The translations under genes and the position numbers were made by a program. The notes under the pieces were generated by a model. The model was given only the letters and a program-made list of their open reading frames with translations, was not told the DNA's origin and made no database searches. 64,000 nucleotides of DNA from Auanema rhodensis (taxonomy: Eukaryota > Nematoda > Chromadorea > Rhabditida > Rhabditidae): NCBI GenBank assembly GCA_964057225.1, contig OZ059900.1:17561638-17625637 (forward strand), written 5' to 3'. This document shows positions 9,501 through 21,400 of the stretch, in pieces. The number at the start of each line of letters is the position of its first letter. Within the stretch, counting starts at the first letter, position 1.

Positions 9501-12500
9501 GATTTCATGTGTTCAAACTCATGCAATGTCAATGAAACCTAGCTCAAAATTGTTCGTACAACGTCTAGTTCCACTTTCACGACAAAAAACAGGGGTTAGA
9601 AAATTAAGGAAATTAGCATATTCTGAGGGCACGCCCCTTATGGCTAATATTGATTAAATCGATTTTTGTTCATATGAGTCGTCAAATGCAACGAATTTCA
9701 GCGTGTTACATACTAAAATGAAGCATTTTACATGCTGAACACTGGAAAAATACAAAAACACAGTATTTCCCATGAGAAATATTTTATTATGCTGGAAAAC
9801 CAGTTTTTGGAAATTTCGCTGTAAACAAGGTTTTGACTTACGATTTCATGTGTTCAAACTCATGCAATGTCAATGAAACCTAGCTCAAAATTGTTCGTAC
9901 AACGTCTAGTTCCACTTTCACGACAAAAAAACAGGGGTTAGAAAATTAAGGAAATTAGCATATTCTGAGGGCACGCCCCTTATGGCTAATATTGATTAAA
10001 TCGATTTTTGTTCATATGAGTCGTCAAATGCAACGAATTTCAGCGTGTTACATACTAAAATGAAGCATTTTACATGCTGAACACTAGAAAAAAACAAAAA
10101 CACAGTATTTCCCATGAGAAATATTTTATTATGCTGGAAAACCAGTTTTTGGAAATTTCGCTGTAAACAAAGTTTTGACTTACGATTTCATGTGTTCAAA
10201 CTCATGCAATGTCAATGAAACCTAGCTCAAAATTGTTCGTACAACGTCTAGTTCCACTTTCACGACAAAAAAACAGGGGTTAGAAAATTAAGGAAATTAG
10301 CATATTCTGAGGGCACGCCCCTTATGGCTAATATTGATTAAATCGATTTTTGTTCATATGAGTCGTCAAATGCAACGAATTTCAGCGTGTTACATACTAA
10401 AATGAAGCATTTTACATGCTGAACACTAGAAAAATACAAAAACACAGTATTTCCCATGAGAAATATTTTATTATGCTGGAAAACCAGTTTCTGGAAATTT
10501 CGCTGTAAACAAGGTTTTGACTTACGATTTCATGTGTTCAAACTCATGCAATGTCAATGAAACCTAGCTCAAAATTGTTCGTACAACGTCTAGTTCCACT
10601 TTCACGACAAAAAAACAAGGGTTAGAAAATTAAGGAAATTAGCATATTCTGAGGGCACGCCCCTTATGGCTAATATTGATTAAATCGATTTTTGTTCATA
10701 TGAGTCGTCAAATGCAACGAATTTCAGCGTGTTACATACTAAAATGAAGCATTTTACATGCTGAACACTAGAAAAAAACAAAAACACAGTATTTCCCATG
10801 AGAAATATTTTATTATGCTGGAAAACCAGTTTTTGGAAATTTCGCTGTAAACAAAGTTTTGACTTACGATTTCATGTGTTCAAACTCATGCAATGTCAAT
10901 GAAACCTAGCTCAAAATTGTTCGTACAACGTCTAGTTCCACTTTCACGACAAAAAAACAAGGGTTAGAAAATTAAGGAAATTAGCATATTCTGAGGGCAC
11001 GCCCCTTATGGCTAATATTGATTAAATCGATTTTTGTTCATATGAGTCGTCAAATGCAACGAATTTCAGCGTGTTACATACTAAAATGAAGCATTTCACA
11101 TGCTGAACACTAGAAAAATACAAAAACACAGTATTTCCCATGAGAAATATTTTATTATGCTGGAAAACCAGTTTCTGGAAATTTCGCTGTAAACAAGGTT
11201 TTGACTTACGATTTCATGTGTTCAAACTCATGCAATGTCAATGAAACCTAGCTCAAAATTGTTCGTACAACGTCTAGTTCCACTTTCACGACAAAAAACA
11301 GGGGTTAGAAAATTAAGGAAATTAGCATATTCTGAGGGCACGCCCCTTATGGCTAATATTGATTAAATCGATTTTTGTTCATATGAGTCGTCAAATGCAA
11401 CGAATTTCAGCGTGTTACATACTAAAATGAAGCATTTTACATGCTGAACACTAGAAAAATACAAAAACACAGTATTTCCCATGAGAAATATTTTATTATG
11501 CTGGAAAACCAGTTTTTGGAAATTTTGCTGTAAACAAAGTTTTGACTTACGATTTCATGTGTTCAAACTCATGCAATGTCAATGAAACCTAGCTCAAAAT
11601 TGTTCGTACAACGTCTAGTTCCACTTTCACGACAAAAAAACAAGGGTTAGAAAATTAAGGAAATTAGCATATTCTGAGGGCACGCCCCTTATGGCTAATA
11701 TTGATTAAATCGATTTTTGTTCATATGAGTCGTCAAATGCAACGAATTTCAGCGTGTTACATACTAAAATGAAGCATTTTACATGCTGAACACTAGAAAA
11801 ATACAAAAACACAGTATTTCCCATGAGAAATATTTTATTATGCTGGAAAACCAGTTTCTGGAAATTTCGCTGTAAACAAGGTTTTGACTTACGATTTCAT
11901 GTGTTCAAACTCATGCAATGTCAATGAAACCTAGCTCAAAATTGTTCGTACAACGTCTAGTTCCACTTTCACGACAAAAAAACAGGGGTTAGAAAATTAA
12001 GGAAATTAGCATATTCTGAGGGCACGCCCCTTATGGCTAATATTGATTAAATCGATTTTTGTTCATATGAGTCGTCAAATGCAACGAATTTCAGCGTGTT
12101 ACATACTAAAATGAAGCATTTTACATGCTGAACACTAGAAAAATACAAAAACACAGTATTTCCCATGAGAAATATTTTATTATGCTGGAAAACCAGTTTT
12201 TGGAAATTTCGCTGTAAACAAGGTTTTGACTTACGATTTCATGTGTTCAAACTCATGCAATGTCAATGAAACCTAGCTCAAAATTGTTCGTACAACGTCT
12301 AGTTCCACTTTCACGACAAAAAAACAGGGGTTAGAAAATTAAGGAAATTAGCATATTCTGAGGGCACGCCCCTTATGGCTAATATTGATTAAATCGATTT
12401 TTGTTCATATGAGTCGTCAAATGCAACGAATTTCAGCGTGTTACATACTAAAATGAAGCATTTTACATGCTGAACACTAGAAAAAAACAAAAACACAGTA

Positions 12501-14708
12501 TTTCCCATGAGAAATATTTTATTATGCTGGAAAACCAGTTTTTGGAAATTTCGCTGTAAACAAAGTTTTGACTTACGATTTCATGTGTTCAAACTCATGC
12601 AATGTCAATGAAACCTAGCTCAAAATTGTTCGTACAACGTCTAGTTCCACTTTCACGAAAAAAAAACAGGGGTTAGAAAATTAAGGAAATTAGCATATTC
12701 TGAGGGCACGCCTCTTATGGCTAATATTGATTAAATCGATTTTTGTTCATATGAGTCGTCAAATGCAACGAATTTCAGCGTGTTACATACTAAAATGAAG
12801 CATTTTACATGCTGAACACTAGAAAAATACAAAAACACAGTATTTCCCATGAGAAATATTTTATTATGCTGGAAAACCAGTTTTTGGAAATTTCGCTGTA
12901 AACAAAGTTTTGACTTACGATTTCATGTGTTCAAACTCATGCAATGTCAATGAAACCTAGCTCAAAATTGTTCGTACAACGTCTAGTTCCACTTTCACGA
13001 CAAAAAAACAAGGGTTAGAAAATTAAGGAAATTAGCATATTCTGAGGGCACGCCCCTTATGGCTAATATTGATTAAATCGATTTTTGTTCATATGAGTCG
13101 TCAAATGCAACGAATTTCAGCGTGTTACATACTAAAATGAAGCATTTTACATGCTGAACACTAGAAAAATACAAAAACACAGTATTTCCCATGAGAAATA
13201 TTTTATTATGCTGGAAAACCAGTTTCTGGAAATTTCGCTGTAAACAAGGTTTTGACTTACGATTTCATGTGTTCAAACTCATGCAATGTCAATGAAACCT
13301 AGCTCAAAATTGTTCGTACAACGTCTAGTTCCACTTTCACGACAAAAAAACAGGGGTTAGAAAATTAAGGAAATTAGCATATTCTGAGGGCACGCCCCTT
13401 ATGGCTAATAATGATTAAATCGATTTTTGTTCATATGAGTCGTCAAATGCAACGAATTTCAGCGTGTTACATACTAAAATGAAGCATTTCACATGCTGAA
13501 CACTAGAAAAATACAAAAACACAGTATTTCCCATGAGAAATATTTTATTATGCTGGAAAACCAGTTTCTGGAAATTTCGCTGTAAACAAGGTTTTGACTC
13601 ACGATTTCATGTGTTCAAACTCATGCAATGTCAATGAAACCTAGCTCAAAATTGTTCGTACAACGTCTAGTTCCACTTTCACGACAAAAAACAGGGGTTA
13701 GAAAATTAAGGAAATTAGCATATTCTGAGGGCACGCCCCTTATGGCTAATATTGATTAAATCGATTTTTGTTCATATGAGTCGTCAAATGCAACGAATTT
13801 CAGCGTGTTACATACTAAAATGAAGCATTTTACATGCTGAACACTGGAAAAATACAAAAACACAGTATTTCCCATGAGAAATATTTTATTATGCTGGAAA
13901 ACCAGTTTTTGGAAATTTCGCTGTAAACAAGGTTTTGACTTACGATTTCATGTGTTCAAACTCATGCAATGTCAATGAAACCTAGCTCAAAATTGTTCGT
14001 ACAACGTCTAGTTCCACTTTCACGACAAAAAAACAGGGGTTAGAAAATTAAGGAAATTAGCATATTCTGAGGGCACGCCCCTTATGGCTAATATTGATTA
14101 AATCGATTTTTGTTCATATGAGTCGTCAAATGCAACGAATTTCAGCGTGTTACATACTAAAATGAAGCATTTTACATGCTGAACACTAGAAAAAAACAAA
14201 AACACAGTATTTCCCATGAGAAATATTTTATTATGCTGGAAAACCAGTTTTTGGAAATTTCGCTGTAAACAAAGTTTTGACTTACGATTTCATGTGTTCA
14301 AACTCATGCAATGTCAATGAAACCTAGCTCAAAATTGTTCGTACAACGTCTAGTTCCACTTTCACGACAAAAAAACAGGGGTTAGAAAATTAAGGAAATT
14401 AGCATATTCTGAGGGCACGCCCCTTATGGCTAATATTGATTAAATCGATTTTTGTTCATATGAGTCGTCAAATGCAACGAATTTCAGCGTGTTACATACT
14501 AAAATGAAGCATTTTACATGCTGAACACTAGAAAAATACAAAAACACAGTATTTCCCATGAGAAATATTTTATTATGCTGGAAAACCAGTTTCTGGAAAT
14601 TTCGCTGTAAACAAGGTTTTGACTTACGATTTCATGTGTTCAAACTCATGCAATGTCAATGAAACCTAGCTCAAAATTGTTCGTACAACGTCTAGTTCCA
14701 CTTTCACG
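6506..14708 (+). repeat. 12-mer HOR, two tandem copies of about 4102 bp
   Basis: Copy 1 is 6506-10606 and copy 2 is 10607-14708. Rare markers recur exactly 4102 bp apart: the A9 tract after C-to-A (8555/12657), 'taataatg' (9301/13403), 'gactcac' (9498/13600) and 'cactggaaa' (9744/13846). Within the first half the register slips by one monomer: the six-A monomer at 7190 has no partner in copy 2, and a 'gaaaaaaac/caaag' monomer at 12315 has none in copy 1. One mutation dated after the duplication is 'cacgcctc' at 12711. Unequal crossing-over is the simplest explanation. Confidence 0.88.
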
Positions 14709-15033
14709 ACAAAAAACAGGGGTTAGAAAATTAAGGAAATTAGCATATTCTGAGGGCTCGCCCCTTATGGCAAAAATGCAACGAATTTCAGCAAAAATGC
14801 AACGAATTTCAGCGTGTTACATACTAAAATGAAGCATTTTACATGCTGAACACTAGAAAAATACAAAAACACAGTATTTCCCATGAGAAATATTTTATTA
14901 TGCTGGAAAACCAGTTTTTGGAAATTTCGCTGTAAACAAGGTTTTGACTTACGATTTCATGTGTTCAAACTCATGCAATGTCAATGAAACCTAGCTCAAA
15001 ATTGTTCGTACAACGTCTAGTTCCACTTTCACG
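14709..15033 (+). repeat. Shortened satellite monomer with internal 21-bp duplication (copy 1)
   Basis: This monomer lacks the segment from 'taatattgatt' through 'gagtcgtc', including the ClaI palindrome and NdeI site. Where that segment should be, a 21-bp unit is present twice in direct tandem (14771-14791 and 14792-14812), the second being the normal sequence. The net loss is 16 bp. It also carries 'gctcgcc' instead of 'gcacgcc' and a six-A tract. The 3' half has 'gtttttgg', unlike its relative at 18112, suggesting it is a crossover hybrid. Confidence 0.88.
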
Positions 15034-18000
15034 ACAAAAAAACAGGGGTTAGAAAATTAAGGAAATTAGCATATTCTGAGGGCACGCCCCTTATGGCTAA
15101 TATTGATTAAATCGATTTTTGTTCATATGAGTCGTCAAATGCAACGAATTTCAGCGTGTTACATACTAAAATGAAGCATTTTACATGCTGAACACTAGAA
15201 AAAAACAAAAACACAGTATTTCCCATGAGAAATATTTTATTATGCTGGAAAACCAGTTTTTGGAAATTTCGCTGTAAACAAAGTTTTGACTTACGATTTC
15301 ATGTGTTCAAACTCATGCAATGTCAATGAAACCTAGCTCAAAATTGTTCGTACAACGTCTAGTTCCACTTTCACGACAAAAAAACAGGGGTTAGAAAATT
15401 AAGGAAATTAGCATATTCTGAGGGCACGCCCCTTATGGCTAATATTGATTAAATCGATTTTTGTTCATATGAGTCGTCAAATGCAACGAATTTCAGCGTG
15501 TTACATACTAAAATGAAGCATTTTACATGCTGAACACTAAAAAAATACAAAAACACAGTATTTCCCATGAGAAATATTTTATTATGCTGGAAAACCAGTT
15601 TTTGGAAATTTCGCTGTAAACAAAGTTTTGACTTACGATTTCATGTGTTCAAACTCATGCAATGTCAATGAAACCTAGCTCAAAATTGTTCGTACAACGT
15701 CTAGTTCCACTTTCACGACAAAAAAACAAGGGTTAGAAAATTAAGGAAATTAGCATATTCTGAGGGCACGCCCCTTATGGCTAATATTGATTAAATCGAT
15801 TTTTGTTCATATGAGTCGTCAAATGCAACGAATTTCAGCGTGTTACATACTAAAATGAAGCATTTTACATGCTGAACACTAGAAAAATACAAAAACACAG
15901 TATTTCCCATGAGAAATATTTTATTATGCTGGAAAACCAGTTTCTGGAAATTTCGCTGTAAACAAGGTTTTGACTTACGATTTCATGTGTTCAAACTCAT
16001 GCAATGTCAATGAAACCTAGCTCAAAATTGTTCGTACAACGTCTAGTTCCACTTTCACGACAAAAAAACAGGGGTTAGAAAATTAAGGAAATTAGCATAT
16101 TCTGAGGGCACGCCCCTTATGGCTAATATTGATTAAATCGATTTTTGTTCATATGAGTCGTCAAATGCAACGAATTTCAGCGTGTTACATACTAAAATGA
16201 AGCATTTTACATGCTGAACACTAGAAAAATACAAAAACACAGTATTTCCCATGAGAAATATTTTATTATGCTGGAAAACCAGTTTTTGGAAATTTCGCTG
16301 TAAACAAAGTTTTGACTTACGATTTCATGTGTTCAAACTCATGCAATGTCAATGAAACCTAGCTCAAAATTGTTCGTACAACGTCTAGTTCCACTTTCAC
16401 GACAAAAAAACAGGGGTTAGAAAATTAAGGAAATTAGCATATTCTGAGGGCACGCCCCTTATGGCTAATATTGATTAAATCGATTTTTGTTCATATGAGT
16501 CGTCAAATGCAACGAATTTCAGCGTGTTACATACTAAAATGAAGCATTTTACATGCTGAACACTAGAAAAATACAAAAACACAGTATTTCCCATGAGAAA
16601 TATTTTATTATGCTGGAAAACCAGTTTCTGGAAATTTCGCTGTAAACAAGGTTTTGACTTACGATTTCATGTGTTCAAACTCATGCAATGTCAATGAAAC
16701 CTAGCTCAAAATTGTTCGTACAACGTCTAGTTCTACTTTCACGACAAAAAAACAGGGGTTAGAAAATTAAGGAAATTAGCATATTCTGAGGGCACGCCCC
16801 TTATGGCTAATATTGATTAAATCGATTTTTGTTCATATGAGTCGTCAAATGCAACAAATTTCAGCGTGTTACATACTAAAATGAAGCATTTTACATGCTG
16901 AACACTAGAAAAATACAAAAACACAGTATTTCCCATGAGAAATATTTTATTATGCTGGAAAACCAGTTTTTGGAAATTTCGCTGTAAACAAAGTTTTGAC
17001 TTACGATTTCATGTGTTCAAACTCATGCAATGTCAATGAAACCTAGCTCAAAATTGTTCGTACAACGTCTAGTTCCACTTTCACGACAAAAAAACAAGGG
17101 TTAGAAAATTAAGGAAATTAGCATATTCTGAGGGCACGCCCCTTATGGCTAATATTGATTAAATCGATTTTTGTTCATATGAGTCGTCAAATGCAACGAA
17201 TTTCAGCGTGTTACATACTAAAATGAAGCATTTTACATGCTGAACACTAGAAAAAAACAAAAACACAGTATTTCCCATGAGAAATATTTTATTATGCTGG
17301 AAAACCAGTTTTTGGAAATTTCGCTGTAAACAAAGTTTTGACTTACGATTTCATGTGTTCAAACTCATGCAATGTCAATGAAACCTAGCTCAAAATTGTT
17401 CGTACAACGTCTAGTTCCACTTTCACGACAAAAAAACAGGGGTTAGAAAATTAAGGAAATTAGCATATTCTGAGGGCACGCCCCTTATGGCTAATATTGA
17501 TTAAATCGATTTTTGTTCATATGAGTCGTCAAATGCAACGAATTTCAGCGTGTTACATACTAAAATGAAGCATTTTACATGCTGAACACTAGAAAAATAC
17601 AAAAACACAGTATTTCCCATGAGAAATATTTTATTATGCTGGAAAACCAGTTTCTGGAAATTTCGCTGTAAACAAGGTTTTGACTTACGATTTCATGTGT
17701 TCAAACTCATGCAATGTCAATGAAACCTAGCTCAAAATTGTTCGTACAACGTCTAGTTCCACTTTCACGACAAAAAAACAAGGTTTAGAAAATTAAGGAA
17801 ATTAGCATATTCTGAGGGCACGCCCCTTATGGCTAATATTGATTAAATCGATTTTTGTTCATATGAGTCGTCAAATGCAACGAATTTCAGCGTGTTACAT
17901 ACTAAAATGAAGCATTTCACATGCTGAACACTAGAAAAATACAAAAACACAGTATTTCCCATGAGAAATATTTTATTATGCTGGAAAACCAGTTTCTGGA

Positions 18001-18111
18001 AATTTCGCTGTAAACAAGGTTTTGACTTACGATTTCATGTGTTCAAACTCATGCAATGTCAATGAAACCTAGCTCAAAATTGTTCGTACAACGTCTAGTT
18101 CCACTTTCACG

Positions 18112-18436
18112 ACAAAAAACAGGGGTTAGAAAATTAAGGAAATTAGCATATTCTGAGGGCTCGCCCCTTATGGCAAAAATGCAACGAATTTCAGCAAAAA
18201 TGCAACGAATTTCAGCGTGTTACATACTAAAATGAAGCATTTTACATGCTGAACACTAGAAAAATACAAAAACACAGTATTTCCCATGAGAAATATTTTA
18301 TTATGCTGGAAAACCAGTTTCTGGAAATTTCGCTGTAAACAAGGTTTTGACTTACGATTTCATGTGTTCAAACTCATGCAATGTCAATGAAACCTAGCTC
18401 AAAATTGTTCGTACAACGTCTAGTTCCACTTTCACG
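18112..18436 (+). repeat. Shortened satellite monomer with internal 21-bp duplication (copy 2)
   Basis: The same rearrangement as at 14709 is present, with 21-bp units at 18174-18194 and 18195-18215, the 'gctcgcc' change and six A's. The 3' half carries 'gtttctgg', and a full monomer with 'gtttttgg' follows it before the shared 'gaaaaaaac/caaag' monomer. The identical breakpoints show that one rearrangement event was copied. Confidence 0.88.
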
Positions 18437-21400
18437 ACAAAAAAACAGGGGTTAGAAAATTAAGGAAATTAGCATATTCTGAGGGCACGCCCCTTATGGC
18501 TAATATTGATTAAATCGATTTTTGTTCATATGAGTCGTCAAATGCAACGAATTTCAGCGTGTTACATACTAAAATGAAGCATTTTACATGCTGAACACTA
18601 GAAAAATACAAAAACACAGTATTTCCCATGAGAAATATTTTATTATGCTGGAAAACCAGTTTTTGGAAATTTCGCTGTAAACAAGGTTTTGCCTTACGAT
18701 TTCATGTGTTCAAACTCATGCAATGTCAATGAAACCTAGCTCAAAATTGTTCGTACAACGTCTAGTTCCACTTTCACGACAAAAAAACAGGGGTTAGAAA
18801 ATTAAGGAAATTAGCATATTCTGAGGGCACGCCCCTTATGGCTAATATTGATTAAATCGATTTTTGTTCATATGAGTCGTCAAATGCAACGAATTTCAGC
18901 GTGTTACATACTAAAATGAAGCATTTTACATGCTGAACACTAGAAAAAAACAAAAACACAGTATTTCCCATGAGAAATATTTTATTATGCTGGAAAACCA
19001 GTTTTTGGAAATTTCGCTGTAAACAAAGTTTTGACTTACGATTTCATGTGTTCAAACTCATGCAATGTCAATGAAACCTAGCTCAAAATTGTTCGTACAA
19101 CGTCTAGTTCCACTTTCACGACAAAAAAACAGGGGTTAGAAAATTAAGGAAATTAGCATATTCTGAGGGCACGCCCCTTATGGCTAATATTGATTAAATC
19201 GATTTTTGTTCATATGAGTCGTCAAATGCAACGAATTTCAGCGTGTTACATACTAAAATGAAGCATTTTACATGCTGAACACTAAAAAAATACAAAAACA
19301 CAGTATTTCCCATGAGAAATATTTTATTATGCTGGAAAACCAGTTTTTGGAAATTTCGCTGTAAACAAAGTTTTGACTTACGATTTCATGTGTTCAAACT
19401 CATGCAATGTCAATGAAACCTAGCTCAAAATTGTTCGTACAACGTCTAGTTCCACTTTCACGACAAAAAAACAAGGGTTAGAAAATTAAGGAAATTAGCA
19501 TATTCTGAGGGCACGCCCCTTATGGCTAATATTGATTAAATCGATTTTTGTTCATATGAGTCGTCAAATGCAACGAATTTCAGCGTGTTACATACTAAAA
19601 TGAAGCATTTTACATGCTGAACACTAGAAAAATACAAAAACACAGTATTTCCCATGAGAAATATTTTATTATGCTGGAAAACCAGTTTCTGGAAATTTCG
19701 CTGTAAACAAGGTTTTGACTTACGATTTCATGTGTTCAAACTCATGCAATGTCAATGAAACCTAGCTCAAAATTGTTCGTACAACGTCTAGTTCCACTTT
19801 CACGACAAAAAAACAGGGGTTAGAAAATTAAGGAAATTAGCATATTCTGAGGGCACGCCCCTTATGGCTAATATTGATTAAATCGATTTTTGTTCATATG
19901 AGTCGTCAAATGCAACGAATTTCAGCGTGTTACATACTAAAATGAAGCATTTTACATGCTGAACACTAGAAAAATACAAAAACACAGTATTTCCCATGAG
20001 AAATATTTTATTATGCTGGAAAACCAGTTTTTGGAAATTTCGCTGTAAACAAAGTTTTGACTTACGATTTCATGTGTTCAAACTCATGCAATGTCAATGA
20101 AACCTAGCTCAAAATTGTTCGTACAACGTCTAGTTCCACTTTCACGACAAAAAAACAGGGGTTAGAAAATTAAGGAAATTAGCATATTCTGAGGGCACGC
20201 CCCTTATGGCTAATATTGATTAAATCGATTTTTGTTCATATGAGTCGTCAAATGCAACGAATTTCAGCGTGTTACATACTAAAATGAAGCATTTTACATG
20301 CTGAACACTAGAAAAATACAAAAACACAGTATTTCCCATGAGAAATATTTTATTATGCTGGAAAACCAGTTTCTGGAAATTTCGCTGTAAACAAGGTTTT
20401 GACTTACGATTTCATGTGTTCAAACTCATGCAATGTCAATGAAACCTAGCTCAAAATTGTTCGTACAACGTCTAGTTCTACTTTCACGACAAAAAAACAG
20501 GGGTTAGAAAATTAAGGAAATTAGCATATTCTGAGGGCACGCCCCTTATGGCTAATATTGATTAAATCGATTTTTGTTCATATGAGTCGTCAAATGCAAC
20601 AAATTTCAGCGTGTTACATACTAAAATGAAGCATTTAACATGCTGAACACTAGAAAAATACAAAAACACAGTATTTCCCATGAGAAATATTTTATTATGC
20701 TGGAAAACCAGTTTTTGGAAATTTCGCTGTAAACAAAGTTTTGACTTACGATTTCATGTGTTCAAACTCATGCAATGTCAATGAAACCTAGCTCAAAATT
20801 GTTCGTACAACGTCTAGTTCCACTTTCACGACAAAAAAACAAGGGTTAGAAAATTAAGGAAATTAGCATATTCTGAGGGCACGCCCCTTATGGCTAATAT
20901 TGATTAAATCGATTTTTGTTCATATGAGTCGTCAAATGCAACGAATTTCAGCGTGTTACATACTAAAATGAAGCATTTTACATGCTGAACACTAGAAAAA
21001 TACAAAAACACAGTATTTCCCATGAGAAATATTTTATTATGCTGGAAAACCAGTTTTTGAAAATTTCGCTGTAAACAAGGTTTTGACTTACGATTTCTTG
21101 TGTTCAAACTCATGCAATGTCAATGAAACCTAGCTCAAATTTGTTCGTACAACGTCTAGTTCCACTTTCACGACAAAAAAACAGGGGTTAGAAAATTAAG
21201 GAAATTAGCATATTCTGAGGGCACGCCCCTTATGGCTAATATTGATTAAATCGATTTTTGTTCATATGAGTCGTCAAATGCAACGAATTTCAGCGTGTTA
21301 CATACTAAAATGAAGCATTTTACATGCTGAACACTAGAAAAATACAAAAACACAGTATTTCCCATGAGAAATATTTTATTATGCTGGAAAACCAGTTTCT

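Larger units (their letters stand above)
14709..20830 (+). repeat. Large duplicated block, 3745-bp period (about 11 monomers)
   Basis: The run 14709-17085 matches the run 18112-20830. Shared rare markers are 'cactaaaaaaatac' (15536/19281), 'gttctac' (16731/20476) and 'gcaacaaattt' (16851/20596), each exactly 3745 bp apart. The shortened monomer at the left edge is displaced by only 3403 bp, one unit less. The first copy therefore lacks one monomer next to its shortened unit. Monomers between 17086 and 18111 are the unshared part of the period. Confidence 0.9.

Noticed and set aside
14771-14812. Target-site duplication from a transposon insertion
   Set aside because: The 21-bp units directly abut and replace deleted satellite sequence. 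No inserted element lies between them, so template switching or slippage fits better.
20904-21113. 69-codon minus-strand open reading frame
   Set aside because: Same satellite sequence on the same strand. It is extended because A-to-T at 21098 removes a TGA, and it ends at the TAA normally present in each monomer.
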